A stretch of DNA of 43,252 bases, from the NCBI GenBank assembly GCA_020722085.1, contig DYLN01000016.1:1-43252 (forward strand), in the 5' to 3' direction. The notes under the pieces are model-generated. The model had not been told where the DNA came from and searched no databases. It saw only the letters and a program-made list of their open reading frames with translations. Of this stretch, positions 26,848 through 36,239 are shown in pieces (position 1 is the stretch's first letter; each line of letters starts with the position of its first letter). The position numbers were made by a program, and so were the translations under genes. Source of the DNA: Melioribacter roseus. GTDB taxonomy: Bacteria > Bacteroidota > Ignavibacteria > Ignavibacteriales > Melioribacteraceae.

Positions 26848-28842
26848 TCACTTCATGTTATTCTCTTTAAAGGAATTAAAAACAAGAGTATTATCTAAAT
26901 CTAAAATTCGGGCATAAAAACCATAACCGCCAAGGTTATTCTCTATTTTTAATTCGAGTTTATTCCAGCCTTTTTTTAAATGAAGCGGAATCTTAAATTG
27001 GTCGGGTTGAGCAATATTTATTTTAAGAAATCTAAAAATCATTTCATCGTTCAAAAAAACTTTACTTCCATCATCGCTGCTAAATAATAAGGGAAGGGTT
27101 TGTTCTTTTGGTGAATAAACAAAAGTTAGGGCATAAGTAACAACAAGTTCATTCGGATCAATTAAGCCGTATAATGAAAAATATCCACTTTTCGGTGTCT
27201 CAACCAATTTCCACCTTATTTGTTGATTGTTTTGTCCATAATAAGTTTTAGTAGTATCAAATTCTTTTTCGGGTAAGAATATTTCATCTAGTCCTAATCT
27301 TTTCCCTGTTGAATCTTGTTTATTCGGGAAAGGTCCTAAAACGTACCATTGAGGAATAAAAGTTCTGTTTGGTTCCAGATTAAACGCATCCAAGCCGATC
27401 AAAAAACCATTTGACCTGGTATTCCGTCCGGTAACAACAAACTCAAGAATAATTTTACTATTTACGGATCTTACTCCCTTCAAAGTAATCTTACCTGCTG
27501 GATATACTTCGGAATTATAGCCGTAAATTTCGCCGATTTTTTCCCCCTCATAAAAAATATCAGCATTGCAATAATTTGGTGCTTTTGTGTAATACACGTC
27601 GACATCATACTCATCGTCTTGGGGAGTTGGAATTGTAATTGAACATTTATTAAAATTTTTTTTCAAATCAATTTGTAGTTGCTTTGAATTACTCCAATCC
27701 GGTCCATAATTATCCATATTCTCAATTGCACTGTTAACATTAATTCCCTCAGCACTTAATGATTCAGCTTCTATTACGCCTTCCGGCACAGTTACTCTTA
27801 AAGGTATTCGTAATGAAGGTTTCAACAAAGGGGGGAATTTCCTGTGAGGTTCCTTTTGATACCAGTAGGCTGTGCTGCTATAATCAGCGATTTCAGAATT
27901 TTCTGCACCGTGTTCGATAGTGAACTTTAACGACTTGGCAAACGGAATTTGGTCTCCGACCATAAATCTATAGGCTGCAATTCTGGCAGCCGAATCATCT
28001 TTAATAATAAGTCCATGATAAGGAGCAAAAAATTCTCCATGGTTAAAATACCAACCACTTGTAAAGAAGTCCTCGGTGCCTGTGCCATTTAAAGATGGTT
28101 TTTCTTCACCATCAACATAAACCATTTCATCTCCTTCAAGATACCACAATTGTCCATTGTAACTTTGCATACTCATATTAACACCAACAAATTGACCTTC
28201 CCCTTCGGCGTCAAGTACTAAATAATTTTCTTTACTTTTTGTTCTCAAATCTCTATGCCACCAGGCATGAAAATAAGCAACGTCATCTGCGAGACGACTC
28301 GAAAGTTTTTGATACTGTATTTGGTAATAAAAAGCATATACCTCCAGGTTTGTTTGATTAACTATTTCGATCTTTGCCGATTTTTGAAACGGCATCGGGA
28401 AATAACAATAATAACCGCCACTTGTCATGCCGGTAAACGATGAAACGTATTGTTGATATTTAAAGCCGGTACCAAAAAAATCACCTATGGGCGCTTCGAC
28501 TGAGGGTTCTTTTTCATCATCCCAATACATTTTTATTAATATTTTTCTTAAGAAATAAGGGTCACGCGAATCTATGGTTACCCAAATTCTGGTAATAATC
28601 CCGGGTCCTTTAATATATGCTATGGTAGCAGTTTCTCCTTTTTTTATAGAAATTCGATCGTTATTACCCCCTGTTGTATCATGGCTGGAAATTTCTATCA
28701 GCTTGCTGTTCTTTAAGAATGGTAAAGCTGCAGGTGATAAAAGATTTTCTATTTGAGATTGTGCCTTAGAAAGCATATTTAATAAAAACATTGGAAAAAT
28801 TATTATTGCTAGTTTATTGATTAAGATTTTTTTAGAGATCAT
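26848..28842 (-). CDS. GH172 (DUF2961) family glycoside hydrolase
   Basis: A 664-residue exported enzyme with signal peptide about 1-27. The DUF2961/GH172 core (about 35-350) has DDEKEPSVEAPIGDFFGTGF, SGGYYCYFPMPF, LEGDEMVYVDGEEKPS and GTGTEDFFTSGWYF. E239 and E257 in the last two motifs correspond to the conserved acidic region that holds the catalytic pair in the family. The C-terminal third contains a beta-sandwich (about 355-490) and a PA14-like or lectin-like domain (about 495-655). Known GH172 members act on alpha-D-fructofuranosides or D-arabinofuranosides, so a furanose-containing glycan is a reasonable but unproved substrate. No T9SS tail; probably periplasmic. Confidence 0.88.
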   Translation of the reverse strand: MISKKILINKLAIIIFPMFLLNMLSKAQSQIENLLSPAALPFLKNSKLIEISSHDTTGGNNDRISIKKGETATIAYIKGPGIITRIWVTIDSRDPYFLRKILIKMYWDDEKEPSVEAPIGDFFGTGFKYQQYVSSFTGMTSGGYYCYFPMPFQKSAKIEIVNQTNLEVYAFYYQIQYQKLSSRLADDVAYFHAWWHRDLRTKSKENYLVLDAEGEGQFVGVNMSMQSYNGQLWYLEGDEMVYVDGEEKPSLNGTGTEDFFTSGWYFNHGEFFAPYHGLIIKDDSAARIAAYRFMVGDQIPFAKSLKFTIEHGAENSEIADYSSTAYWYQKEPHRKFPPLLKPSLRIPLRVTVPEGVIEAESLSAEGINVNSAIENMDNYGPDWSNSKQLQIDLKKNFNKCSITIPTPQDDEYDVDVYYTKAPNYCNADIFYEGEKIGEIYGYNSEVYPAGKITLKGVRSVNSKIILEFVVTGRNTRSNGFLIGLDAFNLEPNRTFIPQWYVLGPFPNKQDSTGKRLGLDEIFLPEKEFDTTKTYYGQNNQQIRWKLVETPKSGYFSLYGLIDPNELVVTYALTFVYSPKEQTLPLLFSSDDGSKVFLNDEMIFRFLKINIAQPDQFKIPLHLKKGWNKLELKIENNLGGYGFYARILDLDNTLVFNSFKENNMK

Positions 28843-28871
28843 ATTTTATCAAGAATTATTTTTTATAGATT

Positions 28872-29795
28872 TTATTCGAAGCTGATTCCAATTCCTATTC
28901 TATGTGCAGCGCCAAGAAGTCCAAAACTGCTATAAGAATAATCGACCCTAGTATTCACCTTTGATATATTAAACTTTACCCCGCCGCCAAAGGAAAAAGT
29001 TGCAACATCGTAATTCAGTTTATAACCGCCCCTGGCAAAAAATTCATCTAAGAAATTCCATTCCAAGCCAAATTGCGATAAAGGTTTACCATCATTAGGT
29101 TTCAAAGCAGAAAAACTAAGAATAACTTTTTGGCTTTCATTTTCAATTGCATTGATTGAGGCACCAAAGGTAAATGCAGTAGGAAGTGGATAGGATTCAT
29201 TCACAAATTTCACATTTGAACCGAAGTGAGAGATTGCCATAGCAAACTTAAAACCACGAAAATCGGAGTTATACATCGTAGCAATATCAACCGAAACTGC
29301 GTCTGCTTTAAAATCCTTATACAAAGCAAGGTTGATATAACTAACTGTTACGCCAATTGTAACACGGTCGGTAAAAAATCTTGCATAGCTAAATCCAAAT
29401 CGATAGTTGCCAGCGTAAAAAGTTTCTCCTGTTCCATCTGGCTGAAGTGGTGTTCTCACCTTCATTTCATCGGTATACAGTGCGGTTACAGATAATCCTA
29501 TTGTTCCAAGTTCATCAAATGAATGTGCAGCAGCTACAAAGTCGTGATTTATACCAGCAAACCAAAAATTATGGTTAAAAACAATGTCGGTTCCTTTTAT
29601 CCAGGGTAATTCTGCTGCATTGTAGTAAGTTGCCTCAGCTCCTTCGACAACAGAAATATAAGCGTCTCCCATAGCTGTACCTCGGGGGCTTATACCTATT
29701 TTTAAAAACTGAGCATCTGTACTACCTGGTCTTTGATATTGGGCAAGAATAAGAACAGGAATAAGAACAAAAATTATTATAAGACACCGAATCAT
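28872..29795 (-). CDS. PorV/PorQ-family outer membrane beta-barrel protein
   Basis: A 307-residue barrel with signal peptide about 1-18. The start of the mature part (STDAQFLKIGISPRGTAMGDAYISVVEGAEATYYNAAELPW) is the hallmark of the PorV/PorQ family, FadL-related barrels; PorV shuttles T9SS cargo to the attachment complex. It ends in an aromatic-acidic IGIGISFE. It lies 16 bases after the gene for one of the duplicated surface proteins, which suggests that it handles those proteins specifically. A general structural or transport role cannot be excluded. Confidence 0.85.
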   Translation of the reverse strand: MIRCLIIIFVLIPVLILAQYQRPGSTDAQFLKIGISPRGTAMGDAYISVVEGAEATYYNAAELPWIKGTDIVFNHNFWFAGINHDFVAAAHSFDELGTIGLSVTALYTDEMKVRTPLQPDGTGETFYAGNYRFGFSYARFFTDRVTIGVTVSYINLALYKDFKADAVSVDIATMYNSDFRGFKFAMAISHFGSNVKFVNESYPLPTAFTFGASINAIENESQKVILSFSALKPNDGKPLSQFGLEWNFLDEFFARGGYKLNYDVATFSFGGGVKFNISKVNTRVDYSYSSFGLLGAAHRIGIGISFE

Positions 29796-29811
29796 ATGAC
29801 AATTCCAATTT

Positions 29812-31590
29812 TTATTTTATTATTACAAACTTTCCAACTTGTACTTTTCCGTTATTTAGATCTTCAACGGTAAATAAGTATATACCGCTCGATACTGCTT
29901 GCCCCACATAGGAGGTTAAGTTCCAATCTTGATAACCTTTTTCCGCATTATTATGATTAAGAGTATTTATATAATCTCCTGCCAAAGAATAAATTTTGAT
30001 GACACAGTCCGCTGGCAAGTTGATAAACTGAATTCTTCTATCTTGCTCCATCCATGTAGCTCTAGTTGCCTGCGGTTTCTCCCACGGCGGATTATACGAG
30101 TAATAAGCGATATCACCCCTGTAAGGGTTCGGCACAACAGCCACTTCCCCTACTGTCTGCGGCGGCTCTGTGCCAGGCACTACCGTTTTAGAATTAGAGA
30201 AAATACTTGACTCTTGTGAAGGGAAATTAATCGACGTATCTTTTTTTGAAAATGCTGTAACAGAATAATAATATTCAAAATTATTTAACAATCCTTTATC
30301 TATATACTCATGTTGCAAACCTGTCTCATTACCAAATCCATCATTAGCGATATCATACTCACCAAGTAATGTCCAAGGACCAGAAGAACTTATCGTACTT
30401 TTATATAGTCTATACCCTTCAAATGGTTGTGTAATATTGTCGCCTCTATTAGGATCATAATAAGTTTCAGGATTAATATCTCCCTTTTGGGATTCCCAAT
30501 TTAGAATAACTTGATGATTCATTGTTTGTACACGAAGTGGAGGTACTGGAGGTGGTGAAGGCACTTTAAAATTCTTTTGAACAAGCCAATCTAATGTTTT
30601 TAAGTTCGCTGATAGACCATTGATCCCTTGTCCTAATATCTCTCCAACTTGAAAATGTAACGTATCGCCAACGTTTAGATCAAAAGGTCCAAAAGAAATA
30701 ATAAATTGAGAACCAATAGGATCCTGTTGATCCTCCATTATTACGCCGGCTGCCATCTGTTTGTAGCGTAAAACATCTTCTGGGGGTGGTGCACCCATTC
30801 CTTGTCCTGGATACCAATTAAACGTCCATCTTATAGAGTCTAAAGGAACATTTTTAGGTGGGAATATTTTTACACCAATAGGGCTTACAGCATTACCATC
30901 AGCACCGCCAGGATTATCAATACCCACTCCCATATGTTCTTCTTTATAATATACAGAATAATCATCCAGTGCAAAGTCCCAACTAGTTCCACGGTAACCA
31001 ACATTAGCATCCAACCAATAAGCAATGTATACTTTTTTTAGATTTACTTTTCTTGGAATCACATAAAAATTATATACGATAATTTGATCTAATGGCGGTG
31101 AAGCCCAGGCATAGCTTGTTTGTATTACTTCTACATGTAAAGGCTTGTGTGAAGGTATATTTGATAAATTATCATCGCTATATCTGCAGACAAAATCCTG
31201 ATCAGAAACACCTGCATAGTTATGCCAGTAGGGTATATTTACTGTATCATTTTTATTCACCACCCATATAGAATCCCATTGCTCGTCAGTAGGATAAAAT
31301 TCAAAATTTGAATTCCAGCTAGTAGTAACCGAAACAGCAGTGTCACCGGTACCTTCATTAATAGCCCCAATCCAAATTCCGCCTTCTCCTATATGTTCCT
31401 CAAAACTTCCTCTTGGAAATTCACTATAAATAAGCCCGGGATAATCTGTTGCGGCACGCCATAGTGTCCCCATGTTTGTAACCAATTGGCGAATTTGTCC
31501 AACATCATGAACTTTATAATCCAAGTGTGTTCTTTGTGAATAGAGCTGTGATGTAGTATATAAAATCAATATAACCGTTTTCTTTATCAT
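29812..31590 (-). CDS. T9SS-type surface protein with fibronectin-III-like domain (592 aa), paralog B
   Basis: Exported protein with signal peptide about 1-18 (ILYTTSQLYSQ). The N-terminal two thirds, beta-rich, contain EEHIGEGGIWIGAIN, WDSIWVVNKNDTVNIPYW and IEVIQ-like strands, with no recognised fold. From about 345 a fibronectin-III-like domain starts after a proline-rich hinge (KVPSPPPVPPLRV), followed by VVPNPYRGDIAYYSYNPPW and a C-terminal sorting domain (KIYSLAGDYINTL ... GIYLFTVEDL ... VGKFVIIK). It is a tandem duplicate of the 642-residue protein upstream. Likely surface-exposed; glycan binding is plausible because of its position beside the TonB receptor and the PorV-like barrel. 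Confidence 0.8.
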   Translation of the reverse strand: MIKKTVILILYTTSQLYSQRTHLDYKVHDVGQIRQLVTNMGTLWRAATDYPGLIYSEFPRGSFEEHIGEGGIWIGAINEGTGDTAVSVTTSWNSNFEFYPTDEQWDSIWVVNKNDTVNIPYWHNYAGVSDQDFVCRYSDDNLSNIPSHKPLHVEVIQTSYAWASPPLDQIIVYNFYVIPRKVNLKKVYIAYWLDANVGYRGTSWDFALDDYSVYYKEEHMGVGIDNPGGADGNAVSPIGVKIFPPKNVPLDSIRWTFNWYPGQGMGAPPPEDVLRYKQMAAGVIMEDQQDPIGSQFIISFGPFDLNVGDTLHFQVGEILGQGINGLSANLKTLDWLVQKNFKVPSPPPVPPLRVQTMNHQVILNWESQKGDINPETYYDPNRGDNITQPFEGYRLYKSTISSSGPWTLLGEYDIANDGFGNETGLQHEYIDKGLLNNFEYYYSVTAFSKKDTSINFPSQESSIFSNSKTVVPGTEPPQTVGEVAVVPNPYRGDIAYYSYNPPWEKPQATRATWMEQDRRIQFINLPADCVIKIYSLAGDYINTLNHNNAEKGYQDWNLTSYVGQAVSSGIYLFTVEDLNNGKVQVGKFVIIK

Positions 31591-31605
31591 AGAAGACTTC
31601 TTTCA

Positions 31606-33450
31606 TTATTTGATAATAACGAATTTCCCAACCTGAATATTTCCTGTTACTCTGTCATGAACGGTAAATAGATACAACCCGCTGGAAACAGCTTGACCCA
31701 CACTCGAAGTTAAATTCCAATCTTCATAACCTTTTTGAATATTGTTATGCTCTAAAGTAGTAATCAAATCACCTGCCAACGTGTAAATTTTTATCTCGCA
31801 GCTTACAGGCAGATTAATAAATTGAATTCTTCTATCCTGCTCCATCCAAAGATGACGGGAACCGGTGGGTTTCTCCCACGGAGGGTTATATGAGTAGTAG
31901 GCTATATCACCTCGATATGGGTTGGGAACAACCGCCACTTTTCCAATATCGTTAGCAGGAGAGGTGCCAGGCACAGCGATTTTAGCATTTGCTGTTAAGC
32001 TAGACTCTTGACCTGGAAAATTTATTGTAATATCTGGTTTAGATAATGAGGTAACTGTATAATAATACTCAACATTGTTCAATAAACCCTGATCAACATA
32101 TTCATATGCCAACCCTGTGTTGGGTCCTACGTTATCATCGGCAATATCATACTCTGCTAATAACGTCCAGGGTCCAGATGAGCTTATTGTGCTTTTATAA
32201 ACTCTATAGCCTTCAAACGGTTTTAGAATTCCATCGGTTCTATTTGGGTCGATAAAATCTTCCGGGTTAACATCATCTGTGCGAGGTTTCCAATTAAGAA
32301 TAACTTTTCTATCTTCTGTTTTTACACGTAAAGGGGGCGAAGGTGGAGGGGAAGGAATTTTAAAATTTCTTTCTACAAGCCATTGAACAAATTTTGCATT
32401 ACTTTCCAAACCATCTTTTCCTTTACCACAAATGAAAGCAATTGTAAAATGAAGTGTATCCCCAATATTCATTTTATAAGGTCCAACAGAAACAAACCCT
32501 TTGGTACCATCCCCGGTGCTAATTTGATCCTCCATGATTGTTCCCGAAGAAATTTGACTATATCTTTGATTATCTAAGCTTGGTAGCCCTTGCTGCCTGC
32601 CATTATACCAAGTAAAAGTTGTCTTTAAACTGTCTTCGATGTTATTACTCGGCGGAAATATTTTATTTCCAATTGGGCTAACAGCTTGTCCGTCTACCCC
32701 ACCTGGCAAGTCAAGACAAACCTGCATCATTTCATTTTTCTGAAAAAATGTAATATCATCTAACGCATAGTCAGAATATATATTGTTGCCTACATTCCCG
32801 TTCATCCAGCTAGTAAGATAAACATGCTGCAAATTGTATTTTTTAGATATAATAAAGTATTCGACCACTACAAAATCACTTAATGGTTCTGAAGCCCATG
32901 CATGACTAATTTGAATTACTTCTATACCTAGCGGATGATGATTCGAAACTTTCAAACTCACTGGACCATAATCAGTATACCTGCATACAAAATCCTCATC
33001 GGCTTTACCTATGTAATTATTCCAGTAGGGTATATCCACAGTATCATTCTTATGCACTACCCATATTGTATCCCAGATCGCATCGGATGGAAAAAATTCC
33101 TTTGGAGAGCCTTCCCCTTCGGCAACAGAAACGTAATTCACAGAATCGAGGGTTGCACCGACCCATAAACCTGCATCCGCTATATGTTCTTCCGAACTAT
33201 TGGGAGGATATTCACAATTAATTAAACCCGGGTAATTAAACAAGCCATCGCCGACCGCATTAAACTCACCAGTATTTGTCTCCACAAGCCTTATCTTTCC
33301 AATGTTATGTATCTTCCAGCTAAGAGTTACATTTTGTGAAAACATATCCTTAGAAAATAAGATAACAATTATGACCACAAGGACAGCATTCCCTGTTAAA
33401 TTTATATTGCAAATAAAGTTTAGTAGTCTTTTAGTTATGCTTTCTCTCAT
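31606..33450 (-). CDS. T9SS-type surface protein with fibronectin-III-like domain (614 aa), paralog A
   Basis: Tandem paralog of the 592-residue protein, alike throughout and nearly identical in short stretches (YKSTISSSGPWTLL, NPYRGDIAYYSYNPPWEKP, MEQDRRIQFINLP). I start it at the ATG at 33450, which overlaps the TonB receptor stop codon in TGATG. The frame stays open 28 codons further upstream, but that lies inside the receptor gene. This gives an N-terminus MRESITKRLLNFIC followed by a long hydrophobic segment ending FSKDMFSQ, a plausible signal peptide. Domain order is unknown beta-rich region, fibronectin-III-like domain, then sorting domain ending VGKFVIIK. Coupled translation suggests one-to-one production with the receptor. 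Confidence 0.8.
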   Translation of the reverse strand: MRESITKRLLNFICNINLTGNAVLVVIIVILFSKDMFSQNVTLSWKIHNIGKIRLVETNTGEFNAVGDGLFNYPGLINCEYPPNSSEEHIADAGLWVGATLDSVNYVSVAEGEGSPKEFFPSDAIWDTIWVVHKNDTVDIPYWNNYIGKADEDFVCRYTDYGPVSLKVSNHHPLGIEVIQISHAWASEPLSDFVVVEYFIISKKYNLQHVYLTSWMNGNVGNNIYSDYALDDITFFQKNEMMQVCLDLPGGVDGQAVSPIGNKIFPPSNNIEDSLKTTFTWYNGRQQGLPSLDNQRYSQISSGTIMEDQISTGDGTKGFVSVGPYKMNIGDTLHFTIAFICGKGKDGLESNAKFVQWLVERNFKIPSPPPSPPLRVKTEDRKVILNWKPRTDDVNPEDFIDPNRTDGILKPFEGYRVYKSTISSSGPWTLLAEYDIADDNVGPNTGLAYEYVDQGLLNNVEYYYTVTSLSKPDITINFPGQESSLTANAKIAVPGTSPANDIGKVAVVPNPYRGDIAYYSYNPPWEKPTGSRHLWMEQDRRIQFINLPVSCEIKIYTLAGDLITTLEHNNIQKGYEDWNLTSSVGQAVSSGLYLFTVHDRVTGNIQVGKFVIIK

Positions 33451-36224
33451 CACCAATCCACTCTTATTCCCAGTCGCACATATCTGCCGGTTGAAAATTG
33501 TCTTGGGTCCATAAGTCTGTACATCGTATACCAATCGTAATAGACCTTCGTACCCGGTTGAATATCTCCATACTTATAAGGCTTACCAGTCCAGTTATTA
33601 AATCCGTAAGCAATCTGAACATTTTTCTGGTCAAACAAGTTAAACACCTCTAGTTCGAAGCCTAAAGTTATTCCGCCGATTAGCTCAAAGCTTTTTATGA
33701 ACCTAATATCAGTTTGGGTAGTTATTGGACCTGTTGCAGAGTTTGCCAACTTTTGCGCATCGGCTTGGCTAAAAGTGCCAGGTGTATAAGGCTGTCCGGA
33801 AGAAAAATTAGAAAGTACTGTCAACGACCAATCATCCGGTAATTGTATTCCAAATAATTTCATAGGTCGTTCTTTAGGAGAGCTGATCGTTCCTTGAAAA
33901 ACTATTTGATGTCTAACATCCCAGTCAAGTCTGTTTTCGCGTATTGGATTAGGGAAATCAGTTAATGAACGGATATAGTCTGCAAATGCAGAAGAAGAAT
34001 AACCATTTGCCCATTGTACTGTATAGGTGAGTTTTCCGGAAATAAAATTCGAGTAAAGTTTATTTAAGGTAAATTCTAGTCCTCGTGCTCTAGAATATCC
34101 AATATTGTCATACAAATCGACTGGAATCCCCATAGCAGCTCTAAGATGAGTTGTGCCAACTTGTTTTGATATATCCTTTGCATAGCTTTTAATATCCAAT
34201 CCCCAATTTTCACCAATCTGATATGTTAACCCAAATTCGTATTGAATCGTTTGTTCAAAGTTCAATTTTGGATTACCTGTGAACGAGCCGCTATAAGGGT
34301 CGCGGTAGTAAAATTGTAATTCGGGCAGTTGGGTAAAATGTCCATATGAAAAATAAGTAACCATTTTTTCTGATATCGGAAATGAAATTCCAAATCTCGG
34401 ACTAAACTGATATTTGAACAGATTCCAATCAGCTTTGAAGCCGGTAGCATCTTCCCATTGTTGTTTCCAGCCGGGGTCATTAACAGTCTTTCCAAGATAA
34501 AACCAATCCCAGCGAATTCCGGCATTTATTATTAAGAATTCTTTTTCAAACTTATCTTGAACATAAATACTTCCTATCCACGGATAGGTATGAAACACCC
34601 ACCGATATTGCCCAAACTCAGGGTACGGTCCTGGAGGAGGTGATACTTTAGGTCCATTATTATACAGATATTCACCATAATTCGACAGCTTTGTTCCACC
34701 ATCTTCAATATCAACATAACTTAAATCGTTGTACTTTACCGTAGCACCAATTTTAACAAGATGTTCAGAAAAAACTTGAGATGTTAAATCAGTGATAAAA
34801 GAAAAGGTAGAAGTGTTATCGTCTCTCCAAATAGCTTGAAAACTATCACCGGCATAAAAACCAGTTAAGGGATCGAAGTAAGGAGCCTTGATTTTAGAGG
34901 AATCTGTCCAGCCATTTGGAGTTTGTTTTATATCCCAATAATCTTCCGGCGTGCGATTATTCAAGTCTTCATGATATTTAACACCCAAATAACCCAATCT
35001 TACATTCATAAAAGTAGATTGAGAAAAAATATGCTTATATTGAATATTTAATTCGTTATTAAATCTGAGATAACCGGGGGTGTTATCAGGGTAATATTTC
35101 CAGAGCCAGTCAAATTGACTCCAATAATTCCACGAACCATTATAACTGATTACTAGTTGAGAATTTTTTGAAATATCCCAATTAATCTTAGTAGTTAATG
35201 TAGCAGTGTTAGTCTGTTTTTCAGTAACATTAATACCAAATAAATTTATCTTATGACGAGTACGATTGTTATTATACGGCGTATTAGTCAAATTGACTGT
35301 GGCATTCAAAAAATAGTAAAGTTGTCCAGGTACATTAATTCCTAATGCTGGCAGTATATTTCGTGTTATTGGTTCAGGACCACCTAAATAGACTGTAGCA
35401 TACTGTGTTTGGTAATCTTCACCTAAAAATCTAAAACTATCGTTTTTATATTCTACACCGCCGATAAACTTGTCGCTGCCGGTTCTTGTAGTAATATTAA
35501 CCACGCCGGACTGGGCTTCACCATATTCAGCATTAAAAGCACCTGTTAATAATTGAACTTGCTGAACTGAATTAACATCAAGATCAAGCACGCTTCTACC
35601 GCCATAAAGGGGATGTGTAACAGGCATCCCGTCAACGAGGAATAAAATCTCACCACCTCTTCCTCCTCTAATATGAATATCTTTAACACTTTGGTCCCTT
35701 ACCTGTAATTGTGTATCACCTAAAGGTACTAGTTGAGGCGCTGTACCGATGACGGTACCTCCCTGTAATTTAAAAATATCAGAGGTGGTTTGTAAACCGG
35801 GTACATTTCTAATATCTTCACGTGTAACGGTTCTTTCTGTATTGGTAACGTCTTTCTGAATTATCTTCGGCTGAGCTGTTACCACAACTGTGGGGGTCTG
35901 AATAGACGCAGGTTCTAGTTGAATATTAATCTCCGAAGTAAGATCCGCTCTAACTAAAACATTTTCTACAGAAATTGTGTGATACCCGACCATAGAAACT
36001 CTTAAAGTATATGTAGCGGGCGGAATGCCAATAATATAATATTTTCCTTCCTCATCGCTGGCAGCGCCCAGAGAGGTACCTACCAAAACAACATTAGCAC
36101 CTATAAGAGCTCCCCCAGTCTCTTTATCTATAATTTTACCTGCTATTTTCCCTGAACCAGATGCAAATATTTGAATGCTCAGCAAAAAAAGTATTAATAA
36201 AGTTTTAATTCCACTCCTTGTCAA
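33450..36224 (-). CDS. TonB-dependent receptor of the carbohydrate locus (924 aa)
   Basis: Outer membrane transporter. Signal peptide about 1-22 (ending IFASGS); carboxypeptidase-D-like domain about 24-105 (GKIAGKIIDKETGGALIGAN ... YTLRVSMVGYHTISV); plug about 120-240 (IHIRGGRGGEILFLVDGMPV, QVQLLTGAFNAEYGEAQSG); then a large barrel ending VRLGIRVDW. The translation start is TTG, supported by AAAGGAGA eight bases upstream; no ATG is close. It stands where SusC would in a polysaccharide locus, but no SusD-family lipoprotein is present; two unrelated lipoproteins precede it instead. It should import glycan fragments, energised by TonB. Confidence 0.92.
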   Translation of the reverse strand: MTRSGIKTLLILFLLSIQIFASGSGKIAGKIIDKETGGALIGANVVLVGTSLGAASDEEGKYYIIGIPPATYTLRVSMVGYHTISVENVLVRADLTSEINIQLEPASIQTPTVVVTAQPKIIQKDVTNTERTVTREDIRNVPGLQTTSDIFKLQGGTVIGTAPQLVPLGDTQLQVRDQSVKDIHIRGGRGGEILFLVDGMPVTHPLYGGRSVLDLDVNSVQQVQLLTGAFNAEYGEAQSGVVNITTRTGSDKFIGGVEYKNDSFRFLGEDYQTQYATVYLGGPEPITRNILPALGINVPGQLYYFLNATVNLTNTPYNNNRTRHKINLFGINVTEKQTNTATLTTKINWDISKNSQLVISYNGSWNYWSQFDWLWKYYPDNTPGYLRFNNELNIQYKHIFSQSTFMNVRLGYLGVKYHEDLNNRTPEDYWDIKQTPNGWTDSSKIKAPYFDPLTGFYAGDSFQAIWRDDNTSTFSFITDLTSQVFSEHLVKIGATVKYNDLSYVDIEDGGTKLSNYGEYLYNNGPKVSPPPGPYPEFGQYRWVFHTYPWIGSIYVQDKFEKEFLIINAGIRWDWFYLGKTVNDPGWKQQWEDATGFKADWNLFKYQFSPRFGISFPISEKMVTYFSYGHFTQLPELQFYYRDPYSGSFTGNPKLNFEQTIQYEFGLTYQIGENWGLDIKSYAKDISKQVGTTHLRAAMGIPVDLYDNIGYSRARGLEFTLNKLYSNFISGKLTYTVQWANGYSSSAFADYIRSLTDFPNPIRENRLDWDVRHQIVFQGTISSPKERPMKLFGIQLPDDWSLTVLSNFSSGQPYTPGTFSQADAQKLANSATGPITTQTDIRFIKSFELIGGITLGFELEVFNLFDQKNVQIAYGFNNWTGKPYKYGDIQPGTKVYYDWYTMYRLMDPRQFSTGRYVRLGIRVDW

Positions 36225-36231
36225 GGTTAAA

Positions 36232-36239
36232 TCTCCTTT
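36232..36239 (-). promoter_or_regulatory. Ribosome binding site deciding the TTG start of the TonB receptor
   Basis: AAAGGAGA on the minus strand sits eight bases before the TTG at 36224. It lies against the stop codon of the preceding lipoprotein gene. Confidence 0.65.
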
